This document shows positions 55,701 to 64,000 of a DNA stretch of 64,000 bases, in pieces. This DNA is from Maniola hyperantus. Taxonomy: Eukaryota > Arthropoda > Insecta > Lepidoptera > Nymphalidae. Below the pieces are notes generated by a model that searched no databases, was not told where the DNA came from, and was given only the letters and a program-made list of their open reading frames with translations. The position numbers and the translations under genes were made by a program. The stretch covers positions 7,486,533 to 7,550,532 of the forward strand of contig NC_048542.1 in assembly GCF_902806685.2 (NCBI RefSeq), read 5' to 3'. Each line of letters begins with the position of its first letter. The first letter of the stretch is position 1.

Positions 55701-58700
55701 NNNNNNNNNNNNNNNNNNNNNNNNNNNNNNNNNNNNNNNNNNNNNNNNNNNNNNNNNNNNNNNNNNNNNNNNNNNNNNNNNNNNNNNNNNNNNNNNNNNN
55801 NNNNNNNNNNNNNNNNNNNNNNNNNNNNNNNNNNNNNNNNNNNNNNNNNNNNNNNNNNNNNNNNNNNNNNNNNNNNNNNNNNNNNNNNNNNNNNNNNNNN
55901 NNNNNNNNNNNNNNNNNNNNNNNNNNNNNNNNNNNNNNNNNNNGATTTACTTTACCTATATAAAATAGGTGTTTCAATGTTAATGTTTTTCAGAAGAACG
56001 CCTTTTCCTTCCCAGAGATGAGCTCGCTACCACGGTAAGTAACAGCCTTTTAAACTCCCTTTGCTGGAAAATGACCTCCTCTCAGATAGCGATAGGGATT
56101 TGAGCCTGAATCCACCGCGCTGGCTCAGTGTGGTTGGTGGGTAAACACATGTCAGATAATAATCATCCAAGCATGCGGGTTTCCTCACGATGTTTTCCTC
56201 ATCGTAAGTTGTGATAAAAGCGTGCATAACATAACACTTTATTTGTTGATGGAGAGCTCGCTTTCTGCCAATGATAATGTATTCACGTATCGTGGATTCG
56301 ATTAATGGATTCACGAGCGCCGCGTCGCCTAGTGCTCAAACTGCTTGCTGGCGTACGCGAGTCGCTTCGATCGTAACGTGAACATACAAATATTGTTTAT
56401 GAATATGTTTATTCACTTTCTGAAACAGATCGAAATCGACTCAAGACAAAACCAGATAGCAACCGAACTGAAAATCACTAAATCATGTTTCGAATGAACG
56501 AAATGCAAAAGCTATAATTGGGCATTGCTAGATCACTAAAGCATGTTTCGTGAACGAAGTGGAACGAAGTGAAACGAAGTGAAACGAAGTGAAACGAAAC
56601 ATGCTTTAATGATCTAGAATGCCCAATTATACACTACTAAGAAGATTCCAAGTTGTATAAGCAAATTAAATGCAAGCAGGTTGTAGGTAATTTGTCTTGT
56701 TTCAATTTTTTAACGCACTATCCGCTTTTGCAGGGTGTTTTTTCAAATAATTATATTATACTTATAGTATATTTTATTAATTCGGTTTTTAAATTTTAGT
56801 TTCTGTAAAGTGATTTTAATGATTGACTAACTGATGCCCGCGACTTCGTCCGCGTGGAATTAGGTTGTTTTTAAAATCCCGTGGGAACTCTTTGATTTTC
56901 CGGAGTCAAAAGTAGCCTATGTCACTCTCCAGGTCTTTATCTATACCCATGCAAAAATCATGTCAATCCGTTGCACAGTTGCGACGTGATTGAAGAACAA
57001 ACCAACAAACAAACACACTTTCGTATTTATAATAAGGGTACTGATTTTGAGTTCCTTGTATTGAATTATTTCAATGTTACCAATGTGCCACTACAAAGTA
57101 ATTTTTTTTTAAATCTCTACACGTGTAGGTACCTATGTATGTTGAAGTCGGATGCTTTGATTTTATATGTTATATATGTATAGTAGGTTTTAGCCTTTTA
57201 ATAAGAGAAGTTTAAGCTTTTTTATTTCCTGCAACTGTTGATTTAGTTTGAATTTGTGTAGGTACATTGTATTAAAATTATATGGATTTACTCTTATTGT
57301 GCAATTTGATTTAATGTGCAAAGTTTCTCTGCGTATTGTCTGGGAGGAACGTTTGTTTGGATGTTTGTTTGGATCGTGGTTGCTTTGGAAGATAACAGGT
57401 AATAAAGTTGGAAAAAATCTTACGTCAAAATAAAAAATCTAATTTTTTAATATTTTCTTCGGAGTAGTATTAGAAATCATGTCATGCATTACCAGCACTT
57501 GGTGTCGTGGGAACCCCCGCCAGGCATTTTTTTAATTCCTATACAACCATTATACAAGATAGCCCTTGACAGCGATCTCACTTGGTGGTAAGTGATAGTA
57601 GCGGGCTAACTTGGAAGGGGTAGGATGGCATAATCGACCTGCTGATTTTTGCACATTTTCTCATTAAAATCTGACAGATCGACTGAACACTTCTCTATTT
57701 GTCTCCGCTTCAGTGGGAAAAACACCCTTATAGGGGAACAAGTAGGTAGGTATACCCTTAAAGATACGAGTACCTTATAGGAAAATGTTTCGCCAGCTAT
57801 GACAACAGCAATTGGCATCAATCCTGAAGCGTCACAGAAGATACAAATGCACAATGTGACCACTGGTATCCATCCGGGAGGACTGATGTCGAACTCGTTG
57901 AGTACGAACCAAGTCGCCAACACGCACATACTCAGGCCAGATACTAAACACGTAATGATTAAAAGTGGCTGAAAAATAGAAACTTATTTTGTAAATGAAT
58001 AGAAGTAAGTGAAAAAAGAAGACATGTTGTGCCGACCCCACGCAGCGTGGGATAAGGTAAGAAAGAAGAAGATTTTGTAAATCATCTAATCTTAAATATA
58101 TAAAAGGAAAACGTGACTGACTGACTGACTGACTGACTGACTGATCTATCAACGCACAGCTAAAACTACTGGACGGATCGAGCTGAAATTTGGCATGCAG
58201 ATAGCTATTATGACGTAGGCATCCGCTAAGAAAGGATTTTTGAAAATTCAACCGCTAAGTGGGTGAAATAGGGGTTTTAAATTTGTGTAGTCCACGCGGA
58301 TGAAGTCGCGAGCAAAAGCTAGTTCTAAATAAATATACGGGGCTACTGGTATAACTCGACATATTCCTTGCAGGACGTGAAAGGGCGAATGCTACAAACT
58401 TTGTCTCTTAATCCTTTATGTATGGCTGAAAATCGATGCCAAACTGTAGGTACCTTCTAGGTCCAAGAGTTTGAACTAGCCATTGCAGAGAGGTTCCCTG
58501 TGCTGAGATTTTGCACAGAGGTTTTTCAAAATTCCCACGCGATAGAGGACATAGAGGATTTATATTTTCACCGAGCAAAGACGCGGACGGTCGCTAGTAT
58601 GTTAATAAAACGCTCACCCGTCTACCTGACCTCTCTACAATTCCCGAAGCCATGGTAGCTCCGCACAACTGCACTGCACCCAGCACCATCGCCTGCTGGT

Positions 58701-61700
58701 TTGGTCGAAGCACCAACCCGGTCACGTCTGATGCCAGGCGGAATATGTCCCCAGCAAAGTTCAATACTGGCACAGCACCGCATAACTCTCGTGCTAAAGC
58801 CACTATTAGTGCTATTTGGAATGCTCGAAAGAGGATCTTATCCGTTACTAAAAAAACAACATTTTATTAATATGTCTGCTTAATTGTCTCTTAGTATTTA
58901 GGTACTGCACAAGTATATGCTCAAGGAAAGTGACAATTACGTGAGCAGAAAATTCTGGCTTGAGAATCTACTATCTACGTAAGTAGGTCACTTCGTCTAA
59001 AATACTTGCAACATTGTGCTTTTTTGAATCTTCAATAATTCATCTTTGCTTTTTAACAGTGATGTGGTTATCAATAGAAATAAAAACAACTTTGTCATGT
59101 AAATGTCATTTCGCAAGTCACTCGCCGGTTTACCTATACTAAGAACTATACGTACTTTTAAATTTAAAAAAATAGTATTAGAAGTGTAGGTATTGAATTC
59201 GCGCTACCTAATTCCAGAAACATTATGATTATCTCAATCCATCACCTGCCCACTACTGAGAACAGTTCTCCTCTCACAATGAGAAGTTGGTAGACTTCAC
59301 AAGTTGCACCATTTCCTATTACTTACAGATAGTTTTCATTAAAAACTTTCCTTTTGACTCATCATTTCTCTGTTCTATCTTAATGAAATCCATTTCTTGT
59401 TGTACTGTCAGATCATATTGCCTTCGGCAACGAAGCCAGACTAATGCTTTTACTGCCTCCTGAAATTACAAATACGTGTCATGTCCAGTTTTCTTTACTC
59501 TACTACTACTACTCTACTTAACACGTACGTACTTGCTTTTTTAATAATTTCATGTTTCTTTTTTTCTATTAATAATTCTGTCATTTTGTCAATATTTTGC
59601 TGTAGTGAAGTAAAAAATAAACAAAGTCCCTCACCTCGTCTTTATCATGCTTGATAAGGTATGATGGTGATTCAGGCATCAAGAGAAACACCAAGAAGTT
59701 TATAGCTGGTACGGCCACAAATACCAGCAGAATGGCGTGGTAACTCAAAATATCTCCGATTATATAAGCGAATAGACTTCCGGTGGTGAAAAATAGTGCT
59801 CCCTGAAATATCGTAAAAATAATGTCAGGTATACCTAATACATATTTTGTTGCTCCGGTACACTTAGTTATACTTAGAATATTTTTTTTCCAGACAATAT
59901 TTTTGATCTAAATAAAAGGGAATGAGTTGCTTTAACTGCTTTGATAATTACTGTTCTAATAAATAAGTGATACCTACATATTGTGAAATGGTCACAATAC
60001 AAAGAAGGCCCTTCTCAGACAAGGGCGGTTTTGGAACCCTCGTAGCTTTATAGAAAGAGAAAACCAGCGCGTGTCGGTCTTTCGTTATTTTATAAACGCG
60101 AATAGAACGCGAATACGCGATCATCGCGCGAATGCCAATTAGGACACCTATTCGAGATATATATTTTTGATCTGTGATGATATTTTTGATGATCACTATA
60201 TTTGATCACGCGTTCGTATAAGTAAAATTCGTGCGAACTTTCGATGATCGCGCATACGCGTTGTATTAGGACAACACCGAAACCTTACCGAGAGGCTGAG
60301 ATCTATAGAGCGTATTTTGCCATAGCTTAGGTTTAGGTAAGTTTCATTTAAAATAAGATACTGATTACTGAAAGTACCTGCACTTTTCTCAGCATAAGTA
60401 CTTCAGATTTTACACGTAACGTTATTTATAAAATATCAGCTAAATCCACGCGAACGTCGGCTAGTATACTTATTTATTATACAGGAAGGAATATTATACT
60501 CACCCAACATCCCAAAGCACCTCTAATATTGTCTTCGCTGATCTCTTTGATGTAAGTGGGACAGGTAACGCAGCTTCCCGCCATCACCACGCCGACCAAG
60601 ACCCGCGCGGCAATGAACACCCAAATGTTCATAGATGAAAGCTTCAGTATCCAGATCAACTATAAAACACAACTCTAACTTCTTAAATGATAGTATTCAA
60701 GTAGCTTCTATTACTGAAACATGGATATCAGCAGACCAAACAGACCTTATTATAAATAGACGGTTATGAATTTGCTTCGGGAAAGATACTCAAGAAAAAA
60801 GTTAATCATTGGATTACATTGGACACTAACTTACAGCACTAACTGCCGACATAAAAAGTAAAGCGAATTTCCTTCCAAACTTGTCACCCATTGCTGCTAC
60901 GAGGTATGTTGCTGGCACACAGACCAAATATGGAAGAGACGCCATCCATGATATCTGCATAAGTTGAATATTCGGTATTAAACACGCTCTAATAGGTATA
61001 GGCTTTGGACTAGAAAAGGCACTTTTAGATTGACCTGAAAACTCAATAGGCAGAAATAAAAGTTTTGGCTTTGAAGTTTGAATTGGGCATTCCCTGAGAA
61101 TTGCCAGCTAACCGCGGCGTGCCGGCATATTGGTTTTGGACAACAAGATGTCAAAATATTCGCCATTCTATGCGTTTATCGTCAAAAACAATAATAATCC
61201 ATTATTAATAAATTAGCTACTAAGTATCTGGGTACCTAATGGACTAATGGTTTTGGGAGGTTGGTCAAAGGAAGACAAAAAAAAGTGTAACCTCAACATC
61301 CGTAAGAGGTACGCTGGTAGGGGAATCTTCCGATTGCAAGAGAAGAGTCATCGGAGACATCCATCCTATGCAGTTTCCGTAGCTGAAGATTGGCATGGAA
61401 ACTAAAATAAATAAACGTATTTATTCACTCAATTCAGAGAGCGTTCAGTCTTTTATTAATGTTAGTCGTGCTTATTATATGCATGTAGGTACATTTAGAA
61501 TTAAGAGTAATGCAAATAAATCTCTAGAGTTATGGATAGCATTAAAAAAGAAAGGTACTTAATAAAAAACCGGCCAAGTGCGAGTCAGGCTCGCGCACCG
61601 AGGGTTCCGTGCTACAGTCGTATTTTTTTGACATTTTGCACGATAATTCAAAAACTATGATGCATAAAAATAAATAAAAACCTGTTTTAGAATGCACAGG

Positions 61701-62268
61701 TGAAGCCCTTTCATATGATACCCCACTTGATATAGTTATCTCACTTCGAAAATTGAAAATACTAATTTAGTTCATGACCACAATTTAATTTTTTTTTGTG
61801 TGATGTAACCACAAATTCACGGTTTTCAGATTTTTCCCCTAATATCTGCTATAAGACCTACCTACCTGCCAAATTTCATGATTCTACGTCAACGGGAAGT
61901 ACCCTGTAGGTTTCTTGACAGACCGACAGACAGACAGACAACAAAGGAAAAAAACCGACCAACTGCGAGTCAGGCTCGCGCAATTAGGTTTCCGTACTAC
62001 AGTCGTATTTTTTCACCATTTTGCTCGATAATTCAAAAACTATGATGCATAAAAATAAATAAAATCTGTTTTAGAATGTACAGGTACTATACAAAAAATC
62101 ACATCATTTTATGACTACAGTCCAAGACCCTATTAATTGTAATATTTTATTTAAGTACTTAGTAAAGTTATTAACCACATTATTATGTTATACATACTTA
62201 CTCAAAAACGCACATAATATCTGATTAGCTTGGCTCCCTTCGCGAAATATTGAAGAGATCTCCTTCAT
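52738..62268 (-). CDS. MFS sugar-transporter family (Tret1-like) protein, 9 exons
   Basis: Exons 62202-62268, 61292-61401, 60835-60954, 60504-60659, 59635-59802, 59327-59459, 58618-58847, 57774-57968, 52738-52998; all GT-AG, phases agree, 479 aa, the usual length. The 67-bp first exon (MKEISSIFREGSQANQ) joins at a split Ile codon. Motifs: GDKFGRK (82-88), PTYIKEIS (134-141), PESPSYL (194-200), ERSGRR (323-328), PETK (449-452), about 12 hydrophobic segments. Twelve-pass plasma-membrane carrier; facilitated trehalose transporters are the closest named group. Odd: the QLSG-type TM7 motif reads ARELCG, the GPxPW TM10 motif reads SGLMPIAV, and TM5 lacks the conserved Gln, so transport of glucose or trehalose is doubtful. 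The last intron (4.8 kb) holds a Polinton-like block on the other strand. Confidence 0.92.
53213..53350 (+). pseudogene. short ORF resembling the C-terminus of a Polinton packaging ATPase
   Basis: 45 codons from an ATG at 53213. The pattern FREMCSKVW, then YLVINKD and GYRKSFDTFI resembles the last residues of FtsK/HerA-like genome-packaging ATPases of Polintons, which end in a similar cysteine/tryptophan then YRxxFDxFI pattern. The Walker motifs are not present upstream; a TAA precedes it at 53198-53200. Either a truncated remnant or a small independent gene. Assignment is by remembered pattern, so modest. Confidence 0.4.
53441..54319 (+). CDS. Polinton-associated conserved protein (DUF8207-like), 292 aa
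   Basis: ATG at 53441, one open frame. Residues 1-60 are charged and helical; 60-125 are acidic and serine-rich (disordered). From about 125 the conserved part begins: FGVRSVNGKPFIG, then KTPGLNELLLSRNP, an NYKAILLTTNVHRRDYDP region, and YVYWNNPNELVERLKLLI, ending GNTGLDNEIISIIEELRENG. The TPGLxEL and WxxPNELVxRLxLLxAS blocks recur in proteins of Maverick-like insertions in many insect genomes, annotated as DUF8207. No enzymatic motif is seen; a virion or assembly role is plausible but unproven. The frame is intact. Confidence 0.65.
   Translation: MDRHIKQQIIEASEAVKRKLKLLKDSKTDNDMVLQSVFKPITTSLDRIADKNNKNIDFENFDVSKEPESREWSQLDLKQDTTLLDPSDSSNPQESDDENSDASFKSSETSSWSLSSENFGDIPFGVRSVNGKPFIGLTPIKINSNSFVIAEKEYKKTPGLNELLLSRNPNLSLIDKEDIINYKAILLTTNVHRRDYDPSKPIKSNKGQKYMTIIKPIFQIPTLEESKKTVRGDGLPFMKLIKPNTDYVYWNNPNELVERLKLLIASKQAGNTGLDNEIISIIEELRENGDLN
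54389..54871 (+). CDS. fibre-like coiled protein with two phage-type YVD motifs, 160 aa
   Basis: ATG at 54389. Residues 44-66 (LPSPKSRDHAVNKEYVDNLI) and 88-111 (LQSPSEPNDAVTKNYVDQIL) are two copies of a motif of the form L-x-x-P-x(3-4)-D-x-A-V-x-K-x-Y-V-D, familiar from bacteriophage tail-fibre and collar proteins, where it marks the start of trimeric coiled segments. The tracts between them are heptad-like and polar. The stop overlaps the integrase start (ATGAGTAA). A trimeric spike or fibre role is inferred from motif and context. No membrane segment or signal peptide. Confidence 0.55.
   Translation: MNIDKFGHHVHKRLRVSELFDFDDLVKKTETGEVDLKSSYLKGLPSPKSRDHAVNKEYVDNLINNLDKNIVLDKYLKFENKTLDLQYAKMKNLQSPSEPNDAVTKNYVDQILSNYCTKEQLIFEKSILNRQIAMLVVKSLREYYTKSEINKLIQASTKHE
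54864..55443 (+). CDS. Polinton-type DDE integrase, cut by assembly gap
   Basis: From the ATG at 54864, 193 codons are readable before the N run. The catalytic core (rve/RNase H fold) is complete: D35 in LWQADLIDI, D96 in NLQTDFGTEFYN, and E130 in KKASIVERVIRTLKNK, a D-x60-D-x33-E spacing. HKQARKNFQRRHVKLKG precedes it, matching the linker of Polinton integrases. Such enzymes insert the element with short target duplications. The C-terminal, usually chromodomain-bearing, part would lie in or beyond the gap. The readable frame contains no stop or frameshift. The codons after the gap (55944-56021) show no integrase similarity and the join across N is meaningless. Confidence 0.85.
55444..55943. 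other. assembly gap (500 N)
   Basis: Exactly 500 N, a placeholder size. The real length is unknown and may include the remainder of the Polinton-like element. Confidence 0.99.
56090..56215. repeat. SINE-A body fragment
   Basis: Contains catgcgggtttcctcacgat and gttttcctcatcg, as at 1231-1266, preceded by a ccaccgcgctggctcagtgt phrase. Confidence 0.45.
56514..56620. mobile_element. foldback element around a 10-bp tandem repeat
   Basis: Arms ataattgggcattgctagat and atctagaatgcccaattat, each continuing with a (c/t)taaagcatgtttcg end, flank four to five units of gaaacgaagt. A degraded second head lies at 56478-56505. Confidence 0.75.
56831..57040 (-). mobile_element. Helitron-like short element, inverted
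   Basis: ctgatgcccgcgacttcgtc, ccgtgggaactctttgattt, catgtcaatccgttgcacag and cgtatttataataagggt are the complement of the plus-strand family members. Confidence 0.6.
57320..57430. repeat. solo half of the foldback at 30414-30934
   Basis: aagtttctctgcgtattgtc, gtttggatcgtggttgcttt and gaagataacaggtaa match the left arm of that element. Confidence 0.55.
58095..58322 (+). mobile_element. Helitron-like element with (gact)n tract
   Basis: aatatataaaaggaaaacgt, eight gact units, acgcacagctaaaactactg, gaaatttggcatgcagatag, attatgacgtaggcatccgc, ending gcgagcaaaagCTAG before T. About 228 bp, in intron 7 of the transporter. Confidence 0.7.
61566..61942. repeat. gttccgtacctc-family repeat, copy 6
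   Basis: aaaaaccggccaagtgcgag to tttcttgacagaccgacaga; the far right end is replaced by the start of copy 7. In transporter intron 1. Confidence 0.7.
61948..62095. repeat. gttccgtacctc-family repeat, copy 7 (5' part)
   Basis: aaaaaccgaccaactgcgag to tagaatgtacaggtacta. Head-to-tail with copy 6, ending about 107 bp downstream (in transcript direction) of transporter exon 1. Confidence 0.65.
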
Positions 62269-62796
62269 ACTCGTTTATTCTCGTACCTTTAAACGAACAA
62301 TTTAAACCACTCCTAGGTAATTCACGAGTTGTTTTTAAAACTAGACTTTCTTCTTGGAAAACTATTTATGATACTTATTTATTTACCAACTTTTTAACAA
62401 TATCGTTGCTGTTCCAAAATGCCAATAAGTATATCTATCATAGATAAGTAGTCACTATTGCTGTAGAAACTAAAACAACATGTACCTACCTAGCGGTAGC
62501 GGATAATGGCACTGAGAGATAGTACCTACTTACAGCTTCCATTATCAAATCAGATAATTTTATTTAGATTCAAAGAGAAGTCGTTCTCACGTAGACATAG
62601 GAAGAAAGGAAAGGAATAAGAAAGGAATTTTGAAAATTAAACCCCTAAGAAGGTAAAATAGGGGTTGGTTGTTATTTCTGATTTTTCTATTATATTCTAG
62701 GATACTTCGGAAATAAGGGTCCCATTTTGCACGATAAATCAAAAACCTATTAATGCATCTACAACAAACAAATACAAACAAACAACTCTAACAAAC

Positions 62797-63018
62797 CTAA
62801 ATATATAAAAGGAGAAGGTGACTGACTGACTGACTGACTGATCTATCAACGCACAGCTCAAACTACTGGACGGATCGGGCTGAAATTTGGCATGCAGATA
62901 GCTATTATGACGTAGGCATCCGCTAAGAAAAGATTTCTGAAAACTCAACCCCTAAGGGGGTAAAAAAGGGGTTTGAAATTTGTATAGTCCTCGCGAACGA
63001 AGTCGCGAGCATAAGCTG
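62797..63018 (+). mobile_element. Helitron-like element with (gact)n tract, second copy
   Basis: Very close to 58095-58322 with a shorter gact tract; it ends gcataagCTGG before T, which also fits the CTRR rule. Confidence 0.7.
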
Positions 63019-63099
63019 GTTAAAAATAAATTGTTTAACTATATTAATTAGGTCTAGATCTTGATACCTACCTACCACTTAGGCTCTAGTATAACTTTT

Positions 63100-63524
63100 A
63101 GAGTTCCGTACCTCGAAAGGAAAAACGGAATCCTTATAGGATCACTTTGTTGTCTGTCTGTCTATCCGTCTGTCTGTCAAGAAACCTACAGGGTACTTCC
63201 CGTTGACCTAGAATAATTAAATTATATAGAGGTAGGTTCTTATAGCTGACATTTGGGGAAAAATCTAAAAACCGTGAATTTAGGGTTAGATTACACAAAA
63301 AAAATTGTGGTCATGAACTAATAATTTATTTTCAATTTTCTAAGTGAGATAACTGTATCAAGTGGGATATCATATGAAAGGTCTTCATCTGTACATTCTA
63401 AAACAGATTTTTATTTATTTTTATGCATCATAGTTTTTGAATTATCGTGCAAAATGTCAAAAATATGCCTGTAGTACGGAACCCTCATTGCGCGAGCCTG
63501 ACTCGCACTTGGCCGGTTTTTTTC
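63100..63524. repeat. gttccgtacctc-family repeat, copy 8
   Basis: Full-length copy in the same orientation as copy 1 (gttccgtacctcgaaaggaa start, gcacttggccggttttt end). Confidence 0.7.
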
Positions 63525-64000
63525 AAGTTGACATTAACTGTGCGTAAATCAGTCATTATTCACTATATAGTAAGGACGGGAAAACGTCGTGATTTGATAT
63601 ATTATATACAATTTTAGCAAATCTACATACCTGCCTACACTACGTCACTTTTTTACCTGAAACTCTGCCCTACTACGATAAAATTTGCAATAGTCGCTCT
63701 CATTGTCATATCAATGTTCATTTCTGCAAGTTTTACTCGCTAAAACTAAGCTACACTAAAATTGACTTGCTGCGTATGTTTACAATTTACATAGAGCAAG
63801 TGACTTGCCCGAGTTAACTTCTTCAAGTTTTATTGCCAGTAGACACTTGGCGTTAGACTTACAAAATAAACACATTCCATTATCGAAATTATTTTATTTC
63901 ATTCTTAACAGATAGGTCATACTTAGAATTAATTTTAAAAATATAGTGAAGTAGGAAATTTGTATAGGTACATTAATAAAAGAAATTATGTATAATTTTT
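63525..64000. other. terminal AT-rich flank
   Basis: No gene seen. 63728-63840 contains gcaagttttactcgc and related inverted pieces similar to the MITE at 31996-32175. Confidence 0.4.

Larger units (their letters stand above)
53100..55943 (+). mobile_element. Polinton/Maverick-like (adintovirus-like) element, partial
   Basis: Four consecutive frames on one strand within 2.3 kb: ATPase-tail-like (53213), a conserved element protein (53441), a fibre-like coiled protein (54389) and a DDE integrase (54864). A retroviral-type integrase next to capsid-type or structural genes is the hallmark of Polintons, large self-synthesising DNA transposons related to adintoviruses. No terminal inverted repeat, DNA polymerase B, protease or capsid gene is visible, because the left side is already transporter exon at 52998 and the right side enters a 500-N gap. 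Boundaries are therefore approximate. It is antisense inside the last intron of the transporter gene. Confidence 0.7.

Noticed and set aside
55444..56021. Continuation of the integrase frame through the gap to 56021
   Set aside because: The translated N run carries no information and the residues after it do not resemble an integrase.
58110..58145. Direct repeats (gact)n and other short tandem arrays considered as CRISPR
   Set aside because: Simple microsatellites in a eukaryotic genome; no spacer structure.

Overview
The window is nuclear DNA from a moth or butterfly (Lepidoptera, species not identified). Evidence: intron-rich genes with GT-AG junctions, AT-rich non-coding DNA full of taggtaggtacct-type runs, tRNA-derived SINEs with split Pol III boxes, several foldback MITE families, short Helitron-like elements, and insect-specific gene families (C/EBP starting MESPQMYD, Tret1-like transporters, gustatory receptors). 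Splice models were assembled by hand; every multi-exon gene below joins with consistent phases and no internal stop.

Layout. 1-5.6 kb: gene-free, repeat-rich. 5.6-6.4 kb: a single-exon C/EBP transcription factor (minus strand). 6.7-22.4 kb: about 16 kb of repeats, foldbacks and a dead non-LTR fragment, no host gene seen. 22.45 kb: one intact tRNA-Val(AAC). 23.1-35.7 kb: a 12-exon SLC22/organic-cation-transporter-like gene (minus, 720 aa) with an unusually large loop between TM6 and TM7; its introns carry an RTE reverse-transcriptase pseudogene, a THAP-type exon, a Jockey-type fragment and several MITEs. 36-43.5 kb: repeats, including a 1.2 kb element with 19-bp terminal inverted repeats and TA target duplication, and a Copia gag fragment. 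43.5-51.5 kb: three apparently intact gustatory receptor genes (one minus, two plus in tandem) sharing one exon plan. 52.7-62.3 kb: a complete 9-exon MFS sugar-transporter-family gene (minus, 479 aa) lacking the classical sugar-contact motifs.

The most unusual object lies in the last intron of that transporter, on the opposite strand: a Polinton/Maverick-like (adintovirus-like) gene block at about 53.1-55.4 kb. It has a short ORF resembling the end of a packaging ATPase, a 292-aa conserved element protein, a 160-aa protein with two phage-fibre-like motifs, and a DDE integrase cut off by a 500-N assembly gap. The three main frames are open and closely packed, so the insertion may be young and is only partly visible.

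How the parts relate: the receptors and transporters are typical chemosensory and solute-transport genes that expand in tandem in Lepidoptera; nothing shows they act together. Mobile DNA makes up most of the rest, and several elements are nested (a SINE in the centre of a foldback, a hairpin inside a larger palindrome, two MITE copies forming a 560-bp inverted repeat).
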